From assembly GCA_947503285.1 (NCBI GenBank), contig CANNDD010000001.1:372001-436000 (forward strand): a stretch of 64,000 nucleotides of DNA. The letters are read 5' to 3'. The translations under genes were made by a program, and so were the position numbers. How positions within the stretch are numbered: position 1 is the first letter of the stretch; the number at the start of each line of letters is the position of its first letter. The notes beneath the pieces are model-generated. The model had not been told where the DNA came from and searched no databases. It worked only from the letters and a program-made list of their open reading frames with translations. Source of the stretch: an uncultured Croceitalea sp. Lineage in GTDB: Bacteria; Bacteroidota; Bacteroidia; Flavobacteriales; Flavobacteriaceae. This document shows, one piece after another, positions 26,745-35,528 of the stretch.

Positions 26745-27317
26745 ATGAAATCGAATATTCACGAATACCAAAACAAGTATGTAGTAATGAGTAAAAAAAT
26801 AGTACCCGTAATCGCAATCATATTGGTAAGTGTACTGGTTTACAGCTTTGTTAGTAATGAAAGAATCCCAAAAGATAAAGGATTGGCAACAATGAAGGCA
26901 GACCACCTTTTGTTAGGGGTGAACAACTTTGAGGAAACCCTTCAATGGTACCACGACATTTTGGGCTTTGAAGTAGAGGTGCAATGGAAAGTTGAAGGTC
27001 TGGATAATCTGGATTTAGCTTACTTGAACAATGGAAACTTCCGACTTGAAATTATAGGGGATAAATCTTCTGAACAAAACAACAAACAGGTAACCGATTT
27101 TGCCGATCACTTGTCACACCAAGGTTTTGCACATCTCTGTTTTCAGGTCGATGATATTGACTTGGCAATGAAACAGCTGAACGATAAGGGCATAGAAACC
27201 TTTGTACAACCTGCGACATATCCTCTTGACACTTATAAAAGAAGGGTGGCCTTTATCAAAGACCTTAATGGCAATGTCATCGAATTTGCTGGACCGCTAG
27301 TAAATAACAAGAAATAA
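26745..27317 (+). CDS. membrane-anchored VOC (glyoxalase-like) domain protein
   Basis: 190 residues. An N-terminal hydrophobic segment (IVPVIAIILVSVLVYSFV, about 19-36) suggests a membrane anchor or uncleaved signal. The rest is one vicinal-oxygen-chelate domain: HLLLGVNNFEETLQWYHDIL, HLCFQVDDIDLAMK, and FIKDLNGNVIEFAGP with the conserved Glu. VOC proteins bind metals and include glyoxalase I, dioxygenases and resistance proteins. A periplasm-facing VOC domain is unusual. It lies 31 bp after the aldo/keto reductase. Confidence 0.85.
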   Translation: MKSNIHEYQNKYVVMSKKIVPVIAIILVSVLVYSFVSNERIPKDKGLATMKADHLLLGVNNFEETLQWYHDILGFEVEVQWKVEGLDNLDLAYLNNGNFRLEIIGDKSSEQNNKQVTDFADHLSHQGFAHLCFQVDDIDLAMKQLNDKGIETFVQPATYPLDTYKRRVAFIKDLNGNVIEFAGPLVNNKK

Positions 27318-27346
27318 AAACGATAACAATTTTAAAAAGTTTAAAA

Positions 27347-28153
27347 ATGAAGACTAAAGCAATCGGAAAAGTAGGTTTGATAGTAGCAATATTATTATCA
27401 TTCGTTACAAATGCACAGGAAAGTAACACCGTACAAATAGAGCAAAATTATAACCAACAGGAGATTGGTAAAATTGGTATACGCACCACCTTTGAACTTA
27501 ATGAAAATGAGGTAGAAAAAAGTATTTCAAAACTTCAAAGACTATCGCAATTTGCGACGGGTAAGAGCAATCCTATTTTCTACAGGTTTTTTCAAAATGC
27601 AGAACGGCCCAATCAAATCATACTTTTTGAGGAATGGGCATCGATCACCGATTATCAAGATAAAACCTATCAATCGTACCGAAAGAAATACCTAGACGCT
27701 GTAGCCACTTCCATAAGTGGGGTAAAATGGTACAGGGCCATTGATAGTAAACGAGAAAAACACAACAAAGCCGACTTGACATTCTTGGATACCGTCCCGG
27801 CAACAGCACCTACCGCACAGAAGACGTTGGATAGGTTGAATAAGGTCGGAATGGGAACAAGTCCATTCGTATTGTTTGTAGATGTGCCGATTAAAAAAGA
27901 AGGCATCACAGCTACCCGAAAGTCCGTTGCCCAAATACAGGTTGAGACGTTGAAGGAGGAAAGGGCCATCCACTACGGATACTTTCAAAATTTGGAAGAT
28001 GCCGGCGATTTTTTACTCTTTGAATGGTGGACCGAGTTTGAAGGGATGAACGACCATTTGCAATACGACCATTTCGTACAATTGATGAAAACCTTCGGTG
28101 CCTTCGGCGGTGATGGCCGTAAAATTGGAATTTATAGACCCTTGAAATTTTAA
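27347..28153 (+). CDS. secreted protein with two antibiotic-biosynthesis-monooxygenase-like domains
   Basis: 268 residues with a signal peptide (VGLIVAILLSFVTNAQ). Two ferredoxin-like ABM-type repeats seem present: the first around ISKLQRLSQFATGKSNP and IILFEEWASITDYQ, the second around AQIQVETLKEERAI and FLLFEWWTEFEGMNDHLQ. ABM-type domains include quinol monooxygenases (YgiN) and small oxidases needing no cofactor. Assignment of the second repeat is less firm. It is part of the aldo/keto reductase operon. Confidence 0.72.
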   Translation: MKTKAIGKVGLIVAILLSFVTNAQESNTVQIEQNYNQQEIGKIGIRTTFELNENEVEKSISKLQRLSQFATGKSNPIFYRFFQNAERPNQIILFEEWASITDYQDKTYQSYRKKYLDAVATSISGVKWYRAIDSKREKHNKADLTFLDTVPATAPTAQKTLDRLNKVGMGTSPFVLFVDVPIKKEGITATRKSVAQIQVETLKEERAIHYGYFQNLEDAGDFLLFEWWTEFEGMNDHLQYDHFVQLMKTFGAFGGDGRKIGIYRPLKF

Positions 28154-28194
28154 GGGCAGAAAGAAGAATTATACTATTTAAAAAAATAAGAAAA

Positions 28195-30135
28195 ATGAAA
28201 ACAATATTTACGATAGCAATGGAGGTACTCACAATATTTATAAGCCTTGCTTCAGAGACAATACAATTAAAGGAAATAGCGAGTTTTAAAGAGCACAGAC
28301 CTACGGCAGTAGCCGTTTCACAAGAAGGTAGGATTTTTACGAACCTTCCCTATTCCAGCTACTCATCGGATTCACATTCGAATTCGGTTTTGGAAATTTT
28401 CGAGGATGGAAGTCAAATGCCATTTCCAAATGAAAATTGGAACCAAAAAGGATTCACTTTAAATACAGCTGACAGTCACTTTATTAACGTACAGAGCTTA
28501 ACCATCGATGCCCAAAATGATTTATGGGTCTTGGACACCGGCTCGCCCAAACGTCAAGGTGTGATTGAAGGCGGAGCAAGATTGATACAAATTGATTTGG
28601 CAACGAATCAACTTGTTGGCATTATTACTATCGATAGTACCATACTTTCTGAAAAGAGCTATTTGAATGATGTACGCATAGATAAATCACAATCCTTTGC
28701 CTATATCACCGATAGTGTTGACGGCGGAATACTAGTAATCAACCTGAATTCTGGGCAACAAAAACGAGTGCTTCAAAACACATACCCAAAAAATGATATA
28801 CAGAAAACATTGACCATTGAAGGAATTTCATTGGAGGATGCCGCAAATTTTTATGCCACAGATGGCATTGCCTACGATTCCCACAATGAAGCCATCTATT
28901 TTCAATACAGACCCTTTTCGGGCTCTACTGCTTTGATGAAAATAGACACCAAAGCGCTGAACGATTTTACACTTTCGCAAAAGCAAATGGAAGAACAGCT
29001 ACACTTGGTTAGGCATACGGTGATAACTGACGGTGTTACCTTCAAGAATGGATATCTCTATTTGACCGATTTAGAGCGCAATGCCATTACCAGGTACAAT
29101 CCCGAAACAAATGAATTGATTGAAGTCACTTCAAATGATAAAATCAGCTGGCCGGATAGTATTGATTTTGATAGCGAAGGTAATTTATACTTTACTACGG
29201 CACAGTTCCATAGATTACCTGGGCTAAATAACGGTGTGGATGTACAGAAAGGAGATTTTAAAATCTACAAGGTTCCTATGTCCAACAAATCAAAGACAGC
29301 ATTCAAATTAAAATTCGCACCACATATCGGCCTGACCAGTTTGGAGGACGGTATGTTCATCAACCACGCAGGGCAAAACCCCATTGCACAAATACAGTTT
29401 ATCGCTTCACAGGGTTTTAAGGGGATTGAAGATAATTTTATGAAAATACGTCCTGTCGAGCAGCAGATGGCCATTGCCCAAGAACTTGAAAAAAACGCAA
29501 TGCAACTCGGTTCCTTTGTGCATAATACTACGACTTGGCAAGACGCTACGTTGGTTTCTGAACCCTCTGAAGTACGGGAAATTATACTCAAGGAAATCAA
29601 AGAAACCGTTGAAGTAGCCAAACGGGTGAACGGCAAATACCTGACCTTACTTTCTGGAAAAAGTCATCCCACATTGGAACGGCAATATCAAAAAGCCAAC
29701 TTCATAGAAAACCTACGGGTCATTGCCAAAGAAGCTGAGAAAGCCGGTCTCATTCTAGGGCTGGAAGCGATTAACGGCAAAGAGTTTCCTGGAACGTTTA
29801 TCACTAAAGTTACCGATGCCTACGAAATCGTAAAAGCAGTCAATAGTCCTTCCATTAAACTGACATTTGATATGTACCATATACAGATTGAAAATGGGAA
29901 CATCATCAACAATTTTGACAGAACGTTTGATGAAATCGCCTATATCCATATGGCAGACAACCCCGGAAGAAGTGAACCCGGAACAGGGGAAATGAATTTC
30001 GTTAACATTCTGAAACATATTTATAAAAGCGGCTACAAAGGATTTATAGATATGGAACACGTGAACAGTATTTCCGGTAAAAAAGGAGAGCAACGCGTGT
30101 TGGAAATTTATAAAGACATAAACGATAAGTTATGA
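28195..30135 (+). CDS. fusion of Yellow/MRJP-like beta-propeller and hydroxypyruvate-isomerase-like TIM barrel
   Basis: 646 residues. A signal-like N-terminus is followed by a six-bladed propeller of the major royal jelly/Yellow type (residues about 30-355), with LTIDAQNDLWVLDTGSPKR, LNDVRIDKSQSFAYITDS and DGVTFKNGYLYLTDLERN. From about 370 it becomes an AP-endonuclease/Hyi-like TIM barrel: FKLKFAPHIGLTSLEDGMF, GLILGLEAINGKEFPGTF, LTFDMYHIQIENG, IHMADNPGRSEPGTGEMNF and GFIDMEH, including metal-binding Glu, Asp, His and Glu residues. The two halves are in one uninterrupted frame. Such a fusion is unfamiliar to me. It is secreted by inference and translationally coupled to the next gene. Confidence 0.85.
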   Translation: MKTIFTIAMEVLTIFISLASETIQLKEIASFKEHRPTAVAVSQEGRIFTNLPYSSYSSDSHSNSVLEIFEDGSQMPFPNENWNQKGFTLNTADSHFINVQSLTIDAQNDLWVLDTGSPKRQGVIEGGARLIQIDLATNQLVGIITIDSTILSEKSYLNDVRIDKSQSFAYITDSVDGGILVINLNSGQQKRVLQNTYPKNDIQKTLTIEGISLEDAANFYATDGIAYDSHNEAIYFQYRPFSGSTALMKIDTKALNDFTLSQKQMEEQLHLVRHTVITDGVTFKNGYLYLTDLERNAITRYNPETNELIEVTSNDKISWPDSIDFDSEGNLYFTTAQFHRLPGLNNGVDVQKGDFKIYKVPMSNKSKTAFKLKFAPHIGLTSLEDGMFINHAGQNPIAQIQFIASQGFKGIEDNFMKIRPVEQQMAIAQELEKNAMQLGSFVHNTTTWQDATLVSEPSEVREIILKEIKETVEVAKRVNGKYLTLLSGKSHPTLERQYQKANFIENLRVIAKEAEKAGLILGLEAINGKEFPGTFITKVTDAYEIVKAVNSPSIKLTFDMYHIQIENGNIINNFDRTFDEIAYIHMADNPGRSEPGTGEMNFVNILKHIYKSGYKGFIDMEHVNSISGKKGEQRVLEIYKDINDKL

Positions 30136-30344
30136 AAAAACTAAAATCCACACTCATTGTTTGGATAGCTATTTATCCTGCAATTACCCTAATCTTATTA
30201 CTGTTCGGTGATATGCTAAATCAACTTCCAATCTTGCTTAGAACATTCATCTTAACTATAATACTTGTGCCTACTATGGTATATCTACTCATTCCATTTT
30301 GGACAAAGGTGTTTAACAAAGTACCATTAAGAATAAATAAGTAA
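30132..30344 (+). CDS. small two-helix membrane protein
   Basis: 70 residues, two hydrophobic helices (LIVWIAIYPAITLILLLFG and TFILTIILVPTMVYLLIPF). It overlaps the propeller-isomerase gene by 4 bp in an ATGA, so it is translationally coupled. I do not recognise a named family. Its position suggests a role in the operon, perhaps at the membrane. Confidence 0.75.
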   Translation: MKKLKSTLIVWIAIYPAITLILLLFGDMLNQLPILLRTFILTIILVPTMVYLLIPFWTKVFNKVPLRINK

Positions 30345-30369
30345 ACCCGTTAGTGTTGCTATTAGTTTT

Positions 30370-30426
30370 TGGTCATTTAGTCTTGCATAATGGTCGTCTA
30401 TCAAACTAATGTCAGCGATAGATTTG
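30370..30426 (+). promoter_or_regulatory. AraC-type paired half-site promoter of epoxide-hydrolase-like gene
   Basis: TGGTCA at 30370 and TGGTCG at 30391 are 21 bp apart; the -7 box TAGATTTG has TTTG at 30423, 32 nt after the second half-site. Confidence 0.75.
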
Positions 30427-30469
30427 TGGTATAAATAAATAATAACACATTTAAACTACAATATTCGCC

Positions 30470-31489
30470 ATGAAAAATACAAGCAACATTAAAAAAACAA
30501 GTATTAGTCTTACAAAAACACCCTTCAATAAATCGATACTGGTGTTATTGTTTACTATCGTATTCATATCGTTCACCTCTGCCCAAAAACCCGGTAATCC
30601 CGTTCCAGTATTTGAGGGATTTGACGAAGCGACATACGAGCGTGATTTTCAGCATTACTTTACCGAGGTAAATGATATTACACTTCACTATGTTATGGGA
30701 GGGGATGGCCCGGCATTGGTGTTACTTCACGGTTGGCCATTTACATCGTATTCATTTCGTCAAATAATGCCCGAACTCGCTAAGCACTTTACGGTTATCG
30801 CTGTTGACCTACGTGGATTTGGGGATAGTGATAAACCCGATTCGGCCAATATGACAAAGCCTCAAATGGCTGATGATATTGTTGATTTGATGCAACAGCT
30901 AGGACATCAAAAAATTGCAATACTCGGTCACGATTGGGGCGGTGTAGTCGCCTATGAAATTGCTTGGAATAATCCTGAACTCGTTGAGCGTATGATATTC
31001 TTTGAAATGATTTTACCCGGTTTTGGGATGGATGACCCCAAGGTTCAGGCAGGTTTCTGGCAATTTGGGTTTCATCGTGCCCCTGATATTGCCGAAACAC
31101 TTGTAGAAGGAAAAGAACGGGAATATGTAGAATTCTTATTACGGGGACAGAACATTTACAACAGACGCGCTTTTACCCGAGAAGATATTGATGAATTTAT
31201 GCGCACCTATGGGGAACCGGGGGGATTCAGAACAACCTTTCAACTTTATCGGGATGCGGATGTAGATGGTGAGCGATTCAAGCGTTACGCCGCCGAAAGA
31301 AAACTTGATATTCCAGTTCTAGCCCTTGGCGGAATTACCTCTATGCGTAATCTTACGGAGCGGGATATGCAAGAGATTGCAACGAATGTAGAAGGGATTG
31401 TAATACCACAATTTGGTCACGCCATCGAAGAAAATCCGCAAGGCGTTATCGATGCAACATTACCATTTTTACTAAAAGGCAAAGAATAA
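30470..31489 (+). CDS. secreted alpha/beta hydrolase, epoxide hydrolase/haloalkane dehalogenase-like
   Basis: 339 residues. An N-terminal hydrophobic segment ending in FISFTSAQ (about 22-39) looks like a signal peptide preceded by a long charged n-region. The oxyanion-hole HGWP (87-90), the nucleophile Asp155 in LGHDWGGVV and His317 in QFGHAIEENP fit soluble epoxide hydrolase relatives, where an aspartate replaces serine. The reaction would be ring opening of epoxides or hydrolysis of carbon-halogen bonds. It is a single-gene unit with its own regulated promoter and a strong terminator. Confidence 0.9.
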   Translation: MKNTSNIKKTSISLTKTPFNKSILVLLFTIVFISFTSAQKPGNPVPVFEGFDEATYERDFQHYFTEVNDITLHYVMGGDGPALVLLHGWPFTSYSFRQIMPELAKHFTVIAVDLRGFGDSDKPDSANMTKPQMADDIVDLMQQLGHQKIAILGHDWGGVVAYEIAWNNPELVERMIFFEMILPGFGMDDPKVQAGFWQFGFHRAPDIAETLVEGKEREYVEFLLRGQNIYNRRAFTREDIDEFMRTYGEPGGFRTTFQLYRDADVDGERFKRYAAERKLDIPVLALGGITSMRNLTERDMQEIATNVEGIVIPQFGHAIEENPQGVIDATLPFLLKGKE

Positions 31490-31555
31490 GAAACCTTCTT
31501 TTCTTGGTATTCTTTAAGCCTTATTACCAGATACCCCCATAACTCTTAGCAAAGC

Positions 31556-31594
31556 AAAAAAGCCAGTTTTTCCAATTGAAAAGCTGGCTTTTTT
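31556..31594 (+). terminator. intrinsic terminator after epoxide-hydrolase-like gene
   Basis: AAAAAAGCCAG pairs with CTGGCTTTTTT; the inner bases TTTTTCCAATTGAAAA can extend the stem. It ends in a T-run. Confidence 0.88.
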
Positions 31595-31620
31595 TATGAT
31601 GTATTTAGATTCATTTAAAA

Positions 31621-31677
31621 TGGTCATTTGTTCTTGGTAATTGGTCAAAGTAAAGGGCTGCTTCAGAGGTAAATTTG
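31621..31677 (+). promoter_or_regulatory. AraC-type paired half-site promoter of SnoaL/NmrA/YhdH operon
   Basis: TGGTCA at 31621 and TGGTCA at 31642 are an exact repeat 21 bp apart; the -7 box TAAATTTG has TTTG at 31674, 32 nt after the second. Confidence 0.8.
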
Positions 31678-31711
31678 TAGTGTAATTATGAATAATCTAA
31701 AAACAATAACA

Positions 31712-32251
31712 ATGAAAAATTTAAATACGAATAAAATTATTCCAGGACGTTTATCTGAAAAATCACTAACTGATTCAGAAAAAATACAATTGCTATACGA
31801 TAGGGAAGTCATCGCTCAAATCGTAAGCACCTATGCGTACAGTCTTGACAAAAAAGACTGGGAAATGCACAGGGCATTATTTGTAGATGATTTACAAATG
31901 GATTTCTCAGTATCCATAGGTGGGGAAGGAGGCATCATGGAGGTAAAAGCAGATGACTGGGTAGCTGGCGCCGCTAAATTCTTTGATGCGCTTGATGCCA
32001 CCCAGCATGACCTAACCCCTTATAAAATAGTGGTTGATGGTGATGAGGCCTATGTCTCTGTAATGCTACACGCCCAACACTACAAGAAAAACAATTTTGG
32101 AAGCCCCGTACAGATTATGGTCGGTACCCATAATTTTTGGATGCGAAAGGTAGATGATGTATGGAAAATTTATAAAGTCATTGAAGAATTAAGCTGGAAT
32201 GAAGGCAATTATAAAGTCTTTGACCTTGCCGTAGAAGAATCAAGTAAGTAA
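31712..32251 (+). CDS. SnoaL/NTF2-like protein
   Basis: About 179 residues, a single cone-shaped NTF2-like domain of the SnoaL type (LLYDREVIAQIVSTYAYSLD, KKDWEMHRALFVDDLQMDFS, FWMRKVDDVWKIYKV). Such domains serve as isomerases, dehydratases, cyclases or binding proteins. I chose the ATG at 31712 over one at 31688, because the promoter's TTTG ends at 31677 and the upstream ATG would be almost leaderless. It heads a three-gene operon. Confidence 0.8.
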   Translation: MKNLNTNKIIPGRLSEKSLTDSEKIQLLYDREVIAQIVSTYAYSLDKKDWEMHRALFVDDLQMDFSVSIGGEGGIMEVKADDWVAGAAKFFDALDATQHDLTPYKIVVDGDEAYVSVMLHAQHYKKNNFGSPVQIMVGTHNFWMRKVDDVWKIYKVIEELSWNEGNYKVFDLAVEESSK

Positions 32252-32294
32252 GATCCCATCGAAGGGTATAATCGAAAAATAATATCAAATAAAA

Positions 32295-33194
32295 ATGGAA
32301 AATAAAAAAAACATCCTCATCGTAGGAGCAACAGGTCAAGTAGGGAACAAGGTTATAGAACTACTTAACGGGAATAAAGCGTTAAACCTTTTTGGAACCT
32401 CAAGAAATAAAGAAAAACTAAAAACACTTAGTGGTGCCAATATAAAAGGCGTGTACTTAGACCTCGAAGACAATGATTCCATAAGACCCGCTTTAAAAGG
32501 AATGGACAGTGCCCTATTAATGACTAGTTATACTGCGGATATGATGCGGCAAAGCAAACGCTTTTTGGATATTGCAAAAGAAGAAGGTGTGAAACATATT
32601 GTCCACATAGGTGCATCGGGCACCAATACCAATGAAATAGCACACTGGGGCTGGCATCAATTTATTGAAGCCTATATCGAAAAATTAGGGTTTGACTATA
32701 CCCATTTACAGCCGGAATCCTTTATGCAGAATATCTTCAACTTTGGCTGGCTTCAAGAAAATACCCTTCACGATTTTATAGGGAATGCCAATTGGACGTG
32801 GGTTGATACGGACGATATTGCAGAAGTCATAGCACAACTGTTTATCCATCCTGAAAAATACCTTAATGAAACCATCCCACTTGGTTATGATGGAAAAACG
32901 ATAACTGAAATTTCAAGTTTGATGGCTGAAGCTACCCAACAAGATTTTGAAGTGGTGAAACACCACCCAGATGAATTTAGGGATATGACCTACCAAGGCA
33001 CCAAAGATTCCGTATATGCGGACGCCTATATGAAGTGTGTATCCGACCAATTTGCCTTGAATGCTTCCGGTGCGCTTGCTACGGGAGAAACCTTTGACAA
33101 TTTCGAATACATCACTGGTCGTAAACCTACCAGTTGGAAAGATTTTATTCAAAAAAACAAGCATAGAATAGGGAATCAAGCCGTATTGGCATAA
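32295..33194 (+). CDS. NmrA-like NAD(P)-binding protein
   Basis: 299 residues of the atypical SDR/NmrA type, starting with the Rossmann motif ILIVGATGQVGNKVIELL and continuing with GVYLDLEDNDSIRPALKGMD and ESFMQNIFNFGW. Relatives include quinone reductases (QorB type) and NADP sensor proteins. It lies between a SnoaL-like gene and a YhdH-type reductase, 43 and 18 bp away, so quinone or enone reduction would fit, by inference only. Confidence 0.9.
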   Translation: MENKKNILIVGATGQVGNKVIELLNGNKALNLFGTSRNKEKLKTLSGANIKGVYLDLEDNDSIRPALKGMDSALLMTSYTADMMRQSKRFLDIAKEEGVKHIVHIGASGTNTNEIAHWGWHQFIEAYIEKLGFDYTHLQPESFMQNIFNFGWLQENTLHDFIGNANWTWVDTDDIAEVIAQLFIHPEKYLNETIPLGYDGKTITEISSLMAEATQQDFEVVKHHPDEFRDMTYQGTKDSVYADAYMKCVSDQFALNASGALATGETFDNFEYITGRKPTSWKDFIQKNKHRIGNQAVLA

Positions 33195-33212
33195 TAACAA
33201 AAGAAAAGTAGT

Positions 33213-34193
33213 ATGGAAGCGATTGTAATTGAAAAGGAAAAAGATAAAGCGGTACCAAAATTTAAAACTATCGACGAATCGGCACTTCCCAAAGGAGATG
33301 TCTTAGTAAGGGTCAATTATTCAGCCTTGAATTATTCCGATGCTGCAACAATGTTCAATATATGGAATATGGTGGAATCTTTTCCCCATATTCCAGGTAT
33401 TGATTTCGTGGGCACAGTGATTTGGAGTTCAAACGAAAAATTCGATGTGGGTGAGCGTGTGTTACACACCAGCTACGGTGTGGGTTACAATCGCTTTGGC
33501 GGATTGGCGGAAAAAGCGGTTTCCAATGGGGATTGGTTGATTAAAGTACCCGATTCGGTAACGGATATACAGGTCATGGGACTGGGAACCGTCGGACTTA
33601 CGGCAATGTTGGCTATCACTGAATTAGAAACCAACGGACTTATACCAGACGATGGAAAAGTACTAGTTACTGGTGCAACGGGTGGCGTAGGCTCTTTAAG
33701 CATTCAATTATTACATCAATTAGGCTATGAAGTAGTCGCCAGTACAGGAAAGTTGGATTCTTCAGCGGAATACTTGAAATCTATCGGAGCGTCTGAAGTT
33801 ATTGACCGTGATGTTTTCAAAACTGAAACTAAAGAAAATTTAGAAGATGAAAACTATGCAGGTTTTATAGATTCCATAGGTAGTAATACATTATCCAGGG
33901 CCATTAAGCAATTGCAATATGAAGGCGTTGGTATCTCAACAGGAATAGTGACCGGTTTAGACCTTGATATATCTTTAGCACCCTTTGTGATGCGGGGTGT
34001 TAAGCTAATCGGAATCAATTCTGTCTACGCGGAAAAGGGGAAACGCGAACGCGCATGGAAACGACTTTTTGAGTTGGTGGATTTTGAGACCTTAGGGAAA
34101 TCCCTTAGGATCGAACCCATTGAGAAAGTTCCCCAATTGGCCCAGAATATGCTGAATGGAAATAATACCGGAAGAATCGTAGTACGCGTTTAA
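33213..34193 (+). CDS. YhdH/AcuI-family quinone oxidoreductase (medium-chain reductase)
   Basis: 326 residues with LPKGDVLVRVNYSALNYSDA, PHIPGIDFVGTV and the cofactor motif VLVTGATGGVGSLSIQLL. No zinc ligands are seen, as expected. Members of this subgroup reduce enones such as acryloyl-CoA with NADPH. It ends the operon and lies 61 bp before an AraC gene. Confidence 0.92.
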   Translation: MEAIVIEKEKDKAVPKFKTIDESALPKGDVLVRVNYSALNYSDAATMFNIWNMVESFPHIPGIDFVGTVIWSSNEKFDVGERVLHTSYGVGYNRFGGLAEKAVSNGDWLIKVPDSVTDIQVMGLGTVGLTAMLAITELETNGLIPDDGKVLVTGATGGVGSLSIQLLHQLGYEVVASTGKLDSSAEYLKSIGASEVIDRDVFKTETKENLEDENYAGFIDSIGSNTLSRAIKQLQYEGVGISTGIVTGLDLDISLAPFVMRGVKLIGINSVYAEKGKRERAWKRLFELVDFETLGKSLRIEPIEKVPQLAQNMLNGNNTGRIVVRV

Positions 34194-34254
34194 AGCTTTC
34201 TTTTTCGTATATAAATCCATATCTTACCGTACTACTAAAAATTAGCAGTATACG

Positions 34255-35160
34255 GTGAAAATCGATGATATATACACGTTCTCAAAAATTGAGGATTACT
34301 ATGACTTTATAAACTTTGAATGCAAGGTATTCGACGGTTTTTCCATAGGTAGGTTGGAAGATTCGGCAGTGAATATCCCCCAAGTAATGCCACCTTACCG
34401 GAAACGGTTTTTTAAGATAATGGTGATTTTGGGTGGAGAAATCGATATGAAAAATAATTCTGAAGAAAAGCATTTGGAGAGCAATACGCTTTTCTTTTCA
34501 GGAGAAGGTCATATACAGTCTTGGGAGAGTATCAAACCCCTTTCAGGCTTTATCCTCTATTTCACTTCAGATTTTTATTCCGTTGTCCATAAAAAGAACA
34601 AACTGCATTCTGATTTCCCATTCTTTACCCAGAATGCCTCAATGGGTATCAAGATCACCCCAGAAGAAACGGATCATTTAAAGAATACCTGTGAAAATAT
34701 CATTCAACTGTCTGAACAAGATTTGGCCAATAAGAATGATATCTTCCGGTCATACCTCAATATCGTATTGTTGGAATCACTGAACCTTTATAAGCAAAAG
34801 ATAGGAACGAGTAGCGTTACCGAGGATTCTGATACGCGTATCTTGAATCAATTCAATGAGTTGATAGAAGAACAATACGGTACAAATAAAGAAGATGTTT
34901 TGAAATCAGTTAAGGAGTTCGCCAATACAATGGCAATACACCCTACACATCTTAATTATGTGGTTAAAAATTTAACGGGAAAGACCGCATTACAGACCAT
35001 TCATAATCGACGCTTACTTGAAGCCAAATCCCTATTGAGACAAACTTCCAAAACCGTAAGTGAGATTGCTTACGACCTTCATTTTGACAACCCTACCCAT
35101 TTTGTGCGTTTTGTAAAGAAAAAAACGGGTAAAACACCCGTTCAGTTTAGGAATACTTAA
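34255..35160 (+). CDS. AraC-family regulator (cupin sensor plus HTH)
   Basis: 301 residues starting with GTG ([10 protein letters not shown]). The sensor half has [13 protein letters not shown] and [18 protein letters not shown]; the HTH half has [20 protein letters not shown] and [20 protein letters not shown] then [10 protein letters not shown]. It lies just after the YhdH gene and may be transcribed with it. TACCGTA and TACGGT in the 50 bp upstream form a loose inverted pair that could be an operator, but this is weak. Confidence 0.9.
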   Translation: MKIDDIYTFSKIEDYYDFINFECKVFDGFSIGRLEDSAVNIPQVMPPYRKRFFKIMVILGGEIDMKNNSEEKHLESNTLFFSGEGHIQSWESIKPLSGFILYFTSDFYSVVHKKNKLHSDFPFFTQNASMGIKITPEETDHLKNTCENIIQLSEQDLANKNDIFRSYLNIVLLESLNLYKQKIGTSSVTEDSDTRILNQFNELIEEQYGTNKEDVLKSVKEFANTMAIHPTHLNYVVKNLTGKTALQTIHNRRLLEAKSLLRQTSKTVSEIAYDLHFDNPTHFVRFVKKKTGKTPVQFRNT

Positions 35161-35528
35161 AAAAGATTTGTTGTCGCCCATGTTTTGTCCCGGCCTTTAT
35201 TCGTGATAAAAGTATATATATGGTATAATCATAAGAATAACGCTTTAAACAAGATGCTATAAAAATGCTATAATCAGCTTTGATAGTCTGGATAGCAATC
35301 TAGCTTCACATAACCCTAATATTAATAGTATTTGGGGAATATTTGAACCATTGACCAATACTACCCAGAACTTTTCTATTGACTCTTGTTCCAGTAATCT
35401 TAATGATGTACGTACCCATTCCATTCTGAACAAAGGGCTTTCGGTTTAAAAAGTAACCAAACAGTGATTTTTCAGGGATAGGAATCACCGTTTTTTAATT
35501 ACCTTGGTAAGGTCTAAAACCAATTGGC
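35161..35528. other. 368-bp intergenic region
   Basis: No gene is supported. A 60-codon minus-strand frame at 35306-35488 has no recognisable family. Near 35498 is TTACCTTGGTAAGGTC, a palindrome followed by CCAATTGG, just before the MFS gene; its half TTACCT resembles the half-sites of the AraC-type promoters but no TTTG lies 32 nt downstream. Confidence 0.4.

Noticed and set aside
35306-35488. 60-codon minus-strand reading frame
   Set aside because: No family, isolated, against the direction of its neighbours.
35498-35513. TTACCTTGGTAAGGTC upstream of the MFS gene as an eighth regulon promoter
   Set aside because: It resembles the half-site but there is no partner at 21 bp and no TTTG box at 32 nt, so it fails the architecture shared by the seven promoters.
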